Notes under the pieces: generated by a model
The model's input: only the letters and a program-made list of their open reading frames with translations
Database searches by the model: none
Told to the model about the DNA's origin: nothing
Translations under genes and position numbers: made by a program
NCBI GenBank assembly: GCA_016209155.1
Contig: JACQWU010000214.1
Coordinates: forward strand, 1,435 to 20,949
Length of the DNA stretch: 19,515 bases
Origin: Candidatus Desantisiibacteriota bacterium
GTDB lineage: Bacteria > JACRDZ01
Direction of reading: 5' to 3'
Shown here: piece by piece, positions 6,704 through 14,421 of the stretch
Layout: every line of letters starts with the position of its first letter
How positions within the stretch are numbered: position 1 is the first letter of the stretch

Positions 6704-8617
6704 TTACAAACTTTGTTTAACCAGATTATCTAAATACTCCCAGCGTTTATAAAGGTTTTGTATTTCTTCCGTTAATAATTTAGCTCTCAGAGTAATTGAA
6801 GCAATTTCTTTTGCATCTTTTTGATAAAAAGCGCTGTCCGCAAAAAGAGCGTTAAGTTCTTCCTGTTCCGCTTCTTTTTTTTCAATTTTTGGCAAAAGAC
6901 CTTCCAACTCGCGCTTTTCTTTAAATGTAATTTTTTGCGGTGCTGCAATTTCTTTTGGTTTTATAATTTCTTTTGACTTTATTATTGTCCCGGGTTTAAC
7001 AGATTCCAGCGTAATCTTTAAATTGGAAGACTGTGTTAGCCAGTCATCATATCCGCCGGGATATTCATTAATTAATCCATTCCCTTCCATTACAATCGTT
7101 GAAGTTACCACATTATTAACAAAAACCCTGTCATGACAGACCAGAAGTAGTGTTCCCTGATATTCAAGCAATAATTCCTCCAAAAGTTCTAAAGTTTCAA
7201 TATCCAGGTCATTAGTCGGCTCATCCATAACCAGCAAATTAGACGGTTTTGTAAAAAGTCTCGCAAGAAGAAGACGATTACGTTCTCCTCCTGAAAGAAC
7301 CTTAATCGGTGTCCGTGCGCGTTCCGGAGAAAAAAGAAATTCCTGAAGATATCCGATAATATGTTTGGATTTGCCGTTGATAAAGACTGTTTCATTATCT
7401 CCGCATATGTTTTGCGCAACTGTTTTTTCCTCATCCAATTGCTCTCGAAGCTGATCGTAATAAGCAATTTCAAGATTAGTCCCTAAAATTACTTTACCCG
7501 CAAGAGGTGAAAGCCTCCCCAAAAGTATTTGAAGTAATGTTGTTTTACCGCATCCGTTTGGGCCTATGATTCCTATTTTATCGCCTCGCATAATTTGTGT
7601 GGAAAAATTATTTATGAGACAATTTCCATTATAACTATGCCCTAACTTAATTGCTTTAATCACAAGATTACCCGAAAGAGATGCTTCCTGAACCTTCATG
7701 CGGACAAGACCAATTTGCTTGCGCTGGGCTTTTTTTTCTTCCCGTAAACGTTCCAAAGCTCTTACCCTGCCTTCATTGCGGCGCCGCCGGGCTTTCACTC
7801 CGCAGCGTATCCAAACTTCTTCCTGTTCCAATTTTTTATCAAATTTCTCCCATTGAGTTATTTCAGCATCCAGTACCGCCTGTTTTCGTTCCAGAAAAAT
7901 TTTATAATCACATTCCCAATTATATATTTTCCCGCGATCAAGCTCAACAATTCTCGTTGCCAGATGATTCATAAACATTCTGTCATGCGTAACAAAAAAA
8001 ACAGTTCCTTCATAGGCTTTAATAAACTCCTCAAGCCAGTTGATTGATTCTATATCCAGATGATTTGTAGGTTCATCCAGCAAAATGACTTCCGGTTTTA
8101 AAACCAGCGCGCGGGCTAACAATACCCTGCGCTTTTGCCCTCCGGATAATTTTTCAAAATAACTTTCAGCATCAAGCTTCATCTGTGAAATAATATACTC
8201 AACCTGATTATTAATATCCCAGCCTTTGGTGCGGTCGAGTTCAGTCTGCAGTTTATCAAGCTGACGCATTAATTCCGGAGTATGCTCGGTATGCATGCGG
8301 GCGGCTAAATGATGATAATCACTTAAAAGGTTCGCACTCGCGCCAAGTCCCGAAAGAATAATATCAAAAACATTTCCGGTTATATCAGACGGAACTTCCT
8401 GCGGCAGGTGAGCTGCTTTAACTCCCTTTTGAACAACAACAAGTCCTTCATTTACCTTAATTTTACCGGCCATAACTTTCATTAAAGTTGTTTTTCCCGC
8501 ACCATTTCTGCCAAGCAAAGCAATCCGTTCCCCTGCTTCCACCTGAAGGTTCAATTTATCAAAAATAAGCGGTCCGCCAAAAGCAAGTGTAATTTCCTGC
8601 AAACTAATTAATGCCAT
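6704..8617 (-). CDS. uup: ABC-F ATPase of the Uup type
   Basis: The 637-residue soluble protein has two ABC domains and no membrane segment. Domain 1 has Walker A GRNGAGKTT (36-44), signature LSGGQ (157-161) and Walker B LLDEPTNHLD (179-188). Domain 2 has GPNGCGKTT (352-360), LSGGE (441-445) and MDEPTNDLD (464-472). The linker between them holds a basic stretch (WIRCGVKARRRRNEGRVRAL, 269-288) of the kind that contacts tRNA on the ribosome. A coiled-coil tail (about 565-637) is the hallmark of Uup over EttA. Family members bind the ribosome and influence translation; Uup has also been linked to DNA repair and transposon excision. A GAGG ribosome site precedes the ATG at 8617. It is the first gene of a two-gene unit with the COG2521-like methyltransferase. 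Confidence 0.88.
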   Translation of the reverse strand: MALISLQEITLAFGGPLIFDKLNLQVEAGERIALLGRNGAGKTTLMKVMAGKIKVNEGLVVVQKGVKAAHLPQEVPSDITGNVFDIILSGLGASANLLSDYHHLAARMHTEHTPELMRQLDKLQTELDRTKGWDINNQVEYIISQMKLDAESYFEKLSGGQKRRVLLARALVLKPEVILLDEPTNHLDIESINWLEEFIKAYEGTVFFVTHDRMFMNHLATRIVELDRGKIYNWECDYKIFLERKQAVLDAEITQWEKFDKKLEQEEVWIRCGVKARRRRNEGRVRALERLREEKKAQRKQIGLVRMKVQEASLSGNLVIKAIKLGHSYNGNCLINNFSTQIMRGDKIGIIGPNGCGKTTLLQILLGRLSPLAGKVILGTNLEIAYYDQLREQLDEEKTVAQNICGDNETVFINGKSKHIIGYLQEFLFSPERARTPIKVLSGGERNRLLLARLFTKPSNLLVMDEPTNDLDIETLELLEELLLEYQGTLLLVCHDRVFVNNVVTSTIVMEGNGLINEYPGGYDDWLTQSSNLKITLESVKPGTIIKSKEIIKPKEIAAPQKITFKEKRELEGLLPKIEKKEAEQEELNALFADSAFYQKDAKEIASITLRAKLLTEEIQNLYKRWEYLDNLVKQSL

Positions 8618-8653
8618 TTAATAAACCTCGTTAAAAAAATTTTAATATGAAGA

Positions 8654-8677
8654 ACCCTGCGGCAGAGACCGCAGGGT
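8654..8677. repeat. GC-rich hairpin upstream of uup
   Basis: ACCCTGCGG (8654-8662) and CCGCAGGGT (8669-8677) form a perfect 9-bp stem with a CAGAGA loop. It lies 36 bases upstream of the uup start, so it could sit in the uup leader or be a dispersed repeat. The same loop bases (CAGAGA) recur in the hairpin at 9086-9104. No T run follows on either strand. Confidence 0.6.
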
Positions 8678-8716
8678 ATCTTCTGTCTCTGATAGGAATT
8701 CTTTATTATTTATTTT

Positions 8717-8763
8717 TGTGCCAATTCATCCCTGCCTTAGAAAGGCAGGGTATTAATGGCACA
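8717..8763. repeat. REP-like palindrome, copy 1
   Basis: Two 22-base arms pair as TGTGCCA/TGGCACA outside and CCCTGCCTT/AAGGCAGGG inside, with a 6x6 internal loop and an AGA apical loop. The core CCTGCCTT...AAGGCAGGG, the flank ATTAATGGCAC and the downstream tail TCCAGATAAA recur at 18008-18060. It is therefore a dispersed repeat, probably related to REP elements. Confidence 0.75.
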
Positions 8764-8786
8764 TCCAGATAAAAATATAATTATAC

Positions 8787-8816
8787 TACCTGAATCTTGC
8801 ACTTCAGATTCAGGTA
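8787..8816. repeat. TACCTGAATCT hairpin, copy 1
   Basis: TACCTGAATCT (8787-8797) and AGATTCAGGTA (8806-8816) form a perfect 11-bp stem with an 8-base loop. A second copy with the same stem is at 9124-9154. The two copies bracket the IS200-type transposase remnant, so they may be target-region repeats or element ends. Confidence 0.7.
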
Positions 8817-8850
8817 CTATAATATACAAAGTTTTTTATGTATAGGCAAA

Positions 8851-9000
8851 TTAAAATTTTTTACTCTTGGCAATTTTGCAGGGCTTTTGCCCTTTACTAT
8901 AACTCAAAGATTTTTGGTTTACAAATACGGGGATGCACCCCCATACTATATGATACTTGCAATCCCATACAGTATGGTTTATACTTTGATTGTCTTTTAT
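8851..9000 (-). mobile_element. Decayed IS200-type TnpA (Y1 HuH transposase) N-terminus
   Basis: On the minus strand, codons from 9000 read (I)KDNQSINHTVWDCKYHIVW, which is very close in style to the first beta strand of IS200/IS605 TnpA proteins (the family wording is SLSHTxWxCKYHIVFxPKYR). The expected ATG has become ATA at 9000-8998, yet an AAAGGAGG ribosome site survives six bases upstream. After residue 20 the family pattern is lost, and the frame ends at 8853-8851. TnpA catalyses single-strand transposition with a tyrosine nucleophile. That C-terminal part, and the HuH motif, are absent, so this is a dead remnant. The hairpins around it (9086-9104 upstream, 8787-8816 and 9124-9154 on the flanks) fit the palindromic ends of such elements. 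Confidence 0.6.
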
Positions 9001-9085
9001 CGAAAACCTCCTTTGCTATAAACTTTGAGCGGTTTACAATATTGGAGGTTTTCATATATTCCCGTAAATGTCAAACTTTATGAAT

Positions 9086-9118
9086 CCCCCAGCAGAGATG
9101 GGGGTTTACCATTTTTTT
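9086..9118 (+). terminator. Terminator-like hairpin upstream of the TnpA remnant
   Basis: CCCCCA (9086-9091) and TGGGGG (9099-9104) form a 6-bp stem with a GCAGAGA loop, followed after seven bases by seven T residues (9112-9118) on the plus strand. IS200 elements carry a stem-loop upstream of tnpA that blocks outside transcription and translation, so this may be its relic. The two functions are not exclusive. Confidence 0.4.
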
Positions 9119-9123
9119 ATTAT

Positions 9124-9154
9124 TACCTGAATCTTGCCATGAAAGATTCAGGTA
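9124..9154. repeat. TACCTGAATCTT hairpin, copy 2
   Basis: TACCTGAATCTT (9124-9135) and AAGATTCAGGTA (9143-9154) form a perfect 12-bp stem with a GCCATGA loop. The stem is the same as at 8787-8816, but the loop differs. The right arm lies within a possible promoter for the SEC-C gene. Confidence 0.7.
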
Positions 9155-9161
9155 TTATAAA
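9134..9161 (+). promoter_or_regulatory. Possible promoter for the SEC-C gene
   Basis: TTGCCA (9134-9139) and TATAAA (9156-9161) are spaced by 16 bases. Transcription would start near 9168 and leave a leader of about 80 bases. The boxes overlap hairpin copy 2, and such AT-rich DNA yields chance matches, so this is tentative. An open stretch at 9171-9280 in a frame different from the SEC-C gene reads ANLHVNLDGLNAIDSAYK and stops; it may be another gene remnant that I cannot name. Confidence 0.3.
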
Positions 9162-9249
9162 AAGCATTATAAAAAAGCAAACCTGCATGTTAATTTAGAT
9201 GGATTAAATGCCATTGATTCAGCATATAAAATTTGTAGGGAATTGAAAA

Positions 9250-10503
9250 ATGAAAAAATTAGGCAGAAATGATACATGTCATTGCGGAAGCGGGAAAAAA
9301 TATAAAAAATGTTGTCTGGAAAAAGATGAAAAAGAAAAATCCGCAAGGGCACTTTATGAGTCTGAAAAAAACAAAGAAAGTAATAACGATCCACTTGATA
9401 ATGATTTCGAAGATATAATAGAGGAGGAAGAGCTAAATAATTATTTTGAAGAAAACAAAGATATTGAATATGAAAAAAATAGGAAAAAATATGTATGTAA
9501 AAAGTTTGAAGAAAACCTACCAGAAATCTCTGCTGAAAAACATAAAATAATTGATGAATGGTGGGAAGAATTAAAAAAAATATATAAAGAAACTGATGAA
9601 AATCCTACGAAAATAAAAAATCATATTGAAACATTTTTAAATGATTATCCTGAATTAGCTATAAATCAGGAAATACATCATGAAGTAATTTTCGAGCTTG
9701 AAGCTAGTTATAAAAGAAAAGGTAATTATGATGAATTTATAGTATTTCTAAAATGGTATAGAGAAAAGTTTTCGGAAGCATATGCATTAAGCGCAACTTG
9801 TTATGACTATTATTTAATAGCTTATTCTCTAATTAAAAAGGAAATCGATAATATTTCTTTATATTTTTCATATTACCAGGAATATCCTTACCATGCTCCT
9901 GATAAATTGATGGATGTTATGGAATTGTTAATTGCCAATAATTGCGAAGATTTAATAATTAAACTTTTAAAAGATATTTATCCATATATTTATTATTCTT
10001 CTAATGTAATAAATAGTTATACATTTGTATTACCAATATTATTTAGTAAATACATTCCTTATATAAAACCGGATTATACTGAAAATGATATTGAATTATT
10101 AATAAATGATTTGAAAGAGATAGATAGTCAGATTCTGGAAATGGGAGTTATTACTAAAAAATATTATTACAAAAAGATGCTGGAAAATATGTTTAATACA
10201 CCTGATTTAAATAATTATAAATATAGTTTAAGGGACTATTATCAGCATATAGGCAGAAATTATTTAATTTTTTTATATAAGCATAAAAATAAATCATGGA
10301 TAACAGCATATTATTATTCATTTGAAATCGAAGAATATCTTAACAAAATGGATAAAGAAAAGAAAGAGAACCCCAATTTTATTTTTAATAAAAAGAAAAT
10401 AGAAAGTTACATACTTAATCATTATCGTTCATTTTTTGGATTAAAGCCTGTTCCAGCAATTACATTTTTACAAGCAGTTTATTTCTTTGCAGAAGTATAT
10501 TAA
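9250..10503 (+). CDS. SEC-C motif protein with a long helical region, function unknown
   Basis: The 417-residue protein begins with a SEC-C zinc motif, GRNDTCHCGSGKKYKKCC (5-22), with Cys10, Cys12, Cys21 and Cys22 as ligands. This motif, first known from the SecA tail, binds zinc and often mediates protein or nucleic-acid contacts. An acidic linker (about 40-75, with DNDFEDIIEEEE) follows, then about 330 residues rich in Lys, Tyr, Ile and Glu that look all-helical, perhaps TPR- or HEAT-like. No enzyme motif was seen. The ribosome site (AGGGAATTGAAAA) is weak. The gene is single, flanked by IS debris upstream and converging on the ATPase pseudogene with only 22 bases between stops. Its very low G+C and isolated setting would fit acquisition by transfer, but that is inference. 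Confidence 0.7.
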   Translation: MKKLGRNDTCHCGSGKKYKKCCLEKDEKEKSARALYESEKNKESNNDPLDNDFEDIIEEEELNNYFEENKDIEYEKNRKKYVCKKFEENLPEISAEKHKIIDEWWEELKKIYKETDENPTKIKNHIETFLNDYPELAINQEIHHEVIFELEASYKRKGNYDEFIVFLKWYREKFSEAYALSATCYDYYLIAYSLIKKEIDNISLYFSYYQEYPYHAPDKLMDVMELLIANNCEDLIIKLLKDIYPYIYYSSNVINSYTFVLPILFSKYIPYIKPDYTENDIELLINDLKEIDSQILEMGVITKKYYYKKMLENMFNTPDLNNYKYSLRDYYQHIGRNYLIFLYKHKNKSWITAYYYSFEIEEYLNKMDKEKKENPNFIFNKKKIESYILNHYRSFFGLKPVPAITFLQAVYFFAEVY

Positions 10504-10525
10504 ACGGTATACTAACAATTATTTA

Positions 10526-13043
10526 TCATTCCAGCCAATCTTTTTTAAATATCCTATTCATACCTTTTACAATTTCCATTATAAAGAGAGGTAATGATGA
10601 GATTATTATTACTAAAATTAAATGATTTGTTTGTAATGGATCTGTTTTAAATACTTTTTGTAAAAAGGGAACATAAACAGCAGACATTTGTAATAAAAAA
10701 GATATTAATGTTGCCAGTACCAGCTTTGAATTAGTAAATATCCCTATCTTAAATAAGGAATTTGTTGAGCTTCTGAAGTTAAAAGAATGAAATAACTGGC
10801 TCGTCGCAAGTACAATAAATGCTCCTGTTCTTGCATGAATTAATGATTCTTTTGCAATATATAAAAGATAAATAAATGTACATAAACTGCATAATGCAAT
10901 AACCAGTCCCTGAAGAGATAAAATAATACCTCTTTTTTTTGTAATAATTGATTCGCCTGCCGGTAAGGGTGGACGGTTCATTACATTTTTGTCAACAGGA
11001 TCAACCCCCAGCGCAAAAGCCGGCAATCCATCTGTCACTAAATTTACCCAGAGTATATGTATAGGAAGTAGAGGAATAGGTAGTCCTGAAATTGACGCAA
11101 TGAACATAACAAGTATCTCACCGGCATTACATGATAATAAATAAATAACAAATTTTTTGATATTATCATAAATGTTTTCGCCATGCTTTTACAATCCGCA
11201 ATTTGTGTTCAGGCGAGACGCGCGCGTATACTGAGATATTTTTCACGATTTTACTAAATTCTTCTTCGCTGTATTTATCCAGCTCTTCACCTGTTAAACC
11301 AATAGAGCTTTCGGTGAAAAAGCCCAATGCGCGGGCAATGGCGATTGCTGTGTTTTTATGATCCCCGGTTATCATTACTGTTTTAATACCTGCTCTGATA
11401 CATTCTTCAATCGCTTTTTTTGCTTCTGGACGCGGCGGATCAATCATTGCGGCAAGTCCAATAAAAGTTAGATCCTTTTCTATTTCTTTCGCTTCGAATT
11501 TTGAAATTGAATTATCCAGATTTCTATAACAAATAGCTAGGACTCTCATTGCTTCTTCCGCTAATTGATCATTTATTTTTAAAACATTTTTTATATCGGA
11601 ATCATTTATTTTTCTTATTATTCCTTTTTCTTCAATATAAGCGCAATCGTTTAATAATATATCCGGCGCTCCTTTGGTGAAGGCAATCAGTTGATTATTA
11701 TTTTTACGTATAATAGTCATTTTTTTCCGTTCGGAATCAAAAGGTATTTCATCAACCAAAATAAATTCTTTTTCTTTTTCTTCTTTCCAGAGATTAGCTT
11801 TTCCTGCGGCTGTTAATAATGATCCTTCGGTAGGATCTCCAAATATTTTATAACCTTCATTTTTATTTAATTGCGCTCCGTTGCATAAAATACCGGATAA
11901 AAGTGTTTTATTTAAATCAGGATAATTTTGAATGACAATTTGTTTTTGATCCAATAAAAATTCACCTCGAGGTTCATATCCGATACCGGTTATCTTAAAT
12001 AAATTTCCACCGGAATAAACAGCCTGAACAGTCATTTCATTTTTGGTTAATGTACCGGTTTTATCAGAACAAATTACTGTTGCGGATCCAAGTGTTTCAA
12101 CTGATGGGAGTTTCCGGATAAGAGCATGCCTCTTTACCATTCTTTGTACGCCAAGCGCAAGTGAAATAGTAACAATAGCGGGCAATCCTTCAGGAATTGC
12201 GGCAACTGCAAGACTTACCGCAGTCATAAATAATTCTAAAATATTTCCCCCGCGCAGGATCCCGATTAAAAATATAATTCCAACCAATGCAAAACAAATA
12301 TAAACAATTAATTTCCCAAACTGATCTAATTTTTTTTGCAGCGGAGTAGTTTCTTCTTCAATATTCTGAATCATTCCCGCAATTTTACCGAGTTCTGTAT
12401 TCATCCCTGTTTCAACAACTATTGCTTTTGCTTTACCGCTTGATATCGATGTCCCCATATATACCATATTTGCACGGTCAGCAAGAGATATCTCTTTTTC
12501 TTCCAAAGCTATATTTGTTTTTAAAACAGGAGTGGATTCACCTGTAAGGGAAGATTCCAGCGCGGAGAAATTTGATGTCATCCAGACAACACGGCTATCA
12601 GCAGGGATATTGTCTCCTGCTTCAAGTTCAATTAAATCACCGGGAACTAATTCCGAGGAAGAAATTGTATTATGTATCCCATCGCGTATAACCTTTGAAT
12701 TCGGACTTGATAATTTTTTTAAAGCTTGAAGAGATTTTTCAGCGCGAAATTCCTGAATAAATCCCAGAATACCGTTTAGAATAACAATCGCGATAATTAC
12801 TATGCTATCAACCCATTCTTTTAGAAAACCGGATATAATCGCTGACGCAATCAGCACCCAGACTATAAAATCTTTATATTGATCAATAAAAATGACAAGC
12901 GGACTTATTGCTTTTGCTTCTTTTAATTGATTAAATCCGTATTTTTCTAATCTTTGTTTTGCTTCCTGTGTTGTAAGCCCTTGCGCTATATCCGTATTAA
13001 AAGTATTTATTAATTTGTCAATATCCAATTGCCAATGGTGCAT
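10526..13043 (-). pseudogene. P2A-type cation (Ca2+-like) ATPase, inactivated by internal deletion
   Basis: The first part (13043-11166, 625 residues from MHHWQLD) has an N-terminal cation-ATPase domain, the actuator TGES (167-170), the PEGLP motif of helix M4, the phosphorylation site DKTGTLT (327-333), the nucleotide-binding KGAPD (457-461) and TGDH (559-562). It stops after VKAWRKHL. The rest, from GENIYDNIKKF through the M6 motif WVNLVTDGLPA to FKKDWLE, continues in the next frame down to 10526. The hinge segment with TGDGVND and about 55 residues around it is gone, so the pump cannot work. The junction bases GGCGAAAACAT (minus strand, plus positions 11172-11182) fit both flanks: W-R-K-H in one frame and G-E-N-I in the other. 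Intact relatives export Ca2+ or similar cations. I chose the start at 13043 because AAGGAG lies just upstream and the family begins there. Confidence 0.9.
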
Positions 13044-13068
13044 GTTTTTCTCCTTGTGTGTAAAGGTA

Positions 13069-14406
13069 TTAATGCTTGTGCATTTCACCGCTGACTGCTG
13101 ATTTTAATCTTGTTTCCGAATCAATAAAAAAATTACCGGACGTAACTACTATTTCTCCGCTTGATACTCCATTTATTACTTCATAATAATTACCTGCTTT
13201 AGTCCCGAGTTTTACCTCGCGTGATTCAAAATATCCTTTTGGTTTTGCTATAAAAATTACTTTTCTTTCACCTGTATCCATCACTGCTTCTTCGGCAACA
13301 GCTAATTTTTTGCCGAGATTAATTTTTATTTTTGCATTTACATACATATCTGGTTTAAGCAAATTACCGGGATTTTTTACCTCCGCGCGTATTTTTAAGG
13401 AACGCGTATTTGGATCTAATACAGGAGACGCGGAAACAAGTTTACCTTCAAAAATTTTTCCCGGATATGCTACAGACTCGATTTCCACCAATTGTCCTTC
13501 TTTTATCATTCCGATTTCATATTCATAAATTGTCATATATATCCACACAGTTTCACCAAGAGCCGGTAAATATAAATTTTTTTGAGCTTTACCAAGCTCA
13601 GCTAATTCTGCGATTTGTTTTTCATTCATTCCTGATAACAACAGCTTTTGTTTTGCGGCATTAACAAGTGATTTGGTTTGTTCATTTATAAACTCAATGC
13701 TTGAACCCTGAGTATTTTCCTGTGCCTTCAATACTTGAAGGTATTCCTGCTGAGCAACAAATAAATCCGGGTCATAAGCAACCTTCCCGACAGTATCAAT
13801 CAATTTAATTAATACTCTTTCCTGTATTTTATCCTTTTTTATACCAATTAATTCCTGTTTATCAGAGCTGATATGAACATCCTTTGATGTATCTTTATTT
13901 TTTTTTTCTTTATAAACAGGAGTATATTTTTTCCCTTTTTCATTTTTTTGAGGAGTATGTGAAGTATGATCAGGATTTTCAGGGTCAGCATAGTATGAGA
14001 CTTTTTCTTCCTTAGTAATATGTTTACCGCAAAACGGACAATTTTTAATATCACCTGTAAGCTTCATCTCGCAATTAGCCATTTCACAAGTGTGCAAAAT
14101 GCATATTTCTTCAGCAGTATCAGCTTCTTTTTCAATTTTTTCAGCTTCTTCTTTTTTAACCAATTTCATCCCGCATATTGCGCATTCCCCGGGTTTATCA
14201 GACACAAAACCGGGATGCATCGGACAATAATATAATTCATCCTTTTTTGTTTGAGTATGATTTTTATGTTCATCAGCTATAGGTTTCTCCTGCGGCTCTT
14301 TTTTCTGAAGTTGAATTTTAATTTGATATTGCTGTCCTAAAAAATAACCTAAAACAATCCCTGATATTACTGCTAAAATTACGATAATAATAATTTTTTT
14401 ATTCAT
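13069..14406 (-). CDS. CusB-type efflux periplasmic adaptor with heavy-metal-binding N-terminus
   Basis: The 445-residue membrane-fusion protein is anchored by one helix (about 4-24). A heavy-metal-binding domain follows, YYCPMHPGFVSDKPGECAICG (59-79), with C61, H64, C75 and C78. Next comes a second, altered Cys cluster (C102, H105, C107, C112, C123, C126) and a charged His-containing linker to about 185. The rest matches RND adaptors: barrel-sandwich entry VGKVAYDPDLFVAQQEYLQVL, a short helical hairpin, then GETVWIYMTIYEYEIGMIKEGQ and a beta barrel with ASPVLDPNTRSLKIRAEV. In CusB-type pumps it bridges an inner-membrane RND pump to a TolC channel and hands over Cu(I) or Ag(I). No RND pump gene is present in this locus. 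It lies 15 bases after the TolC-like gene and 25 before the ATPase start, so all are likely co-transcribed. Confidence 0.85.
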   Translation of the reverse strand: MNKKIIIIVILAVISGIVLGYFLGQQYQIKIQLQKKEPQEKPIADEHKNHTQTKKDELYYCPMHPGFVSDKPGECAICGMKLVKKEEAEKIEKEADTAEEICILHTCEMANCEMKLTGDIKNCPFCGKHITKEEKVSYYADPENPDHTSHTPQKNEKGKKYTPVYKEKKNKDTSKDVHISSDKQELIGIKKDKIQERVLIKLIDTVGKVAYDPDLFVAQQEYLQVLKAQENTQGSSIEFINEQTKSLVNAAKQKLLLSGMNEKQIAELAELGKAQKNLYLPALGETVWIYMTIYEYEIGMIKEGQLVEIESVAYPGKIFEGKLVSASPVLDPNTRSLKIRAEVKNPGNLLKPDMYVNAKIKINLGKKLAVAEEAVMDTGERKVIFIAKPKGYFESREVKLGTKAGNYYEVINGVSSGEIVVTSGNFFIDSETRLKSAVSGEMHKH

Positions 14407-14421
14407 ATTTTTATCCTTTTT

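Noticed and set aside
8965-8977. CCATACAGTATGG palindrome as a possible operator
   Set aside because: It lies inside the decayed TnpA coding stretch (the HTVW codons) and has no promoter near it, so chance is the simpler reading.
8797-9083. Two overlapping plus-strand open frames of 74 and 81 codons
   Set aside because: They have no ribosome binding site, run through several hairpins, have odd composition, and lie opposite the IS200-type TnpA remnant, which explains the open frames better.
11101-11165. A second frameshift in the ATPase between the hinge deletion and the C-terminal part
   Set aside because: Careful reading shows GENIYDNIKKFVIYLLSCNA continues unbroken into the C-terminal frame, so a single lesion is enough.
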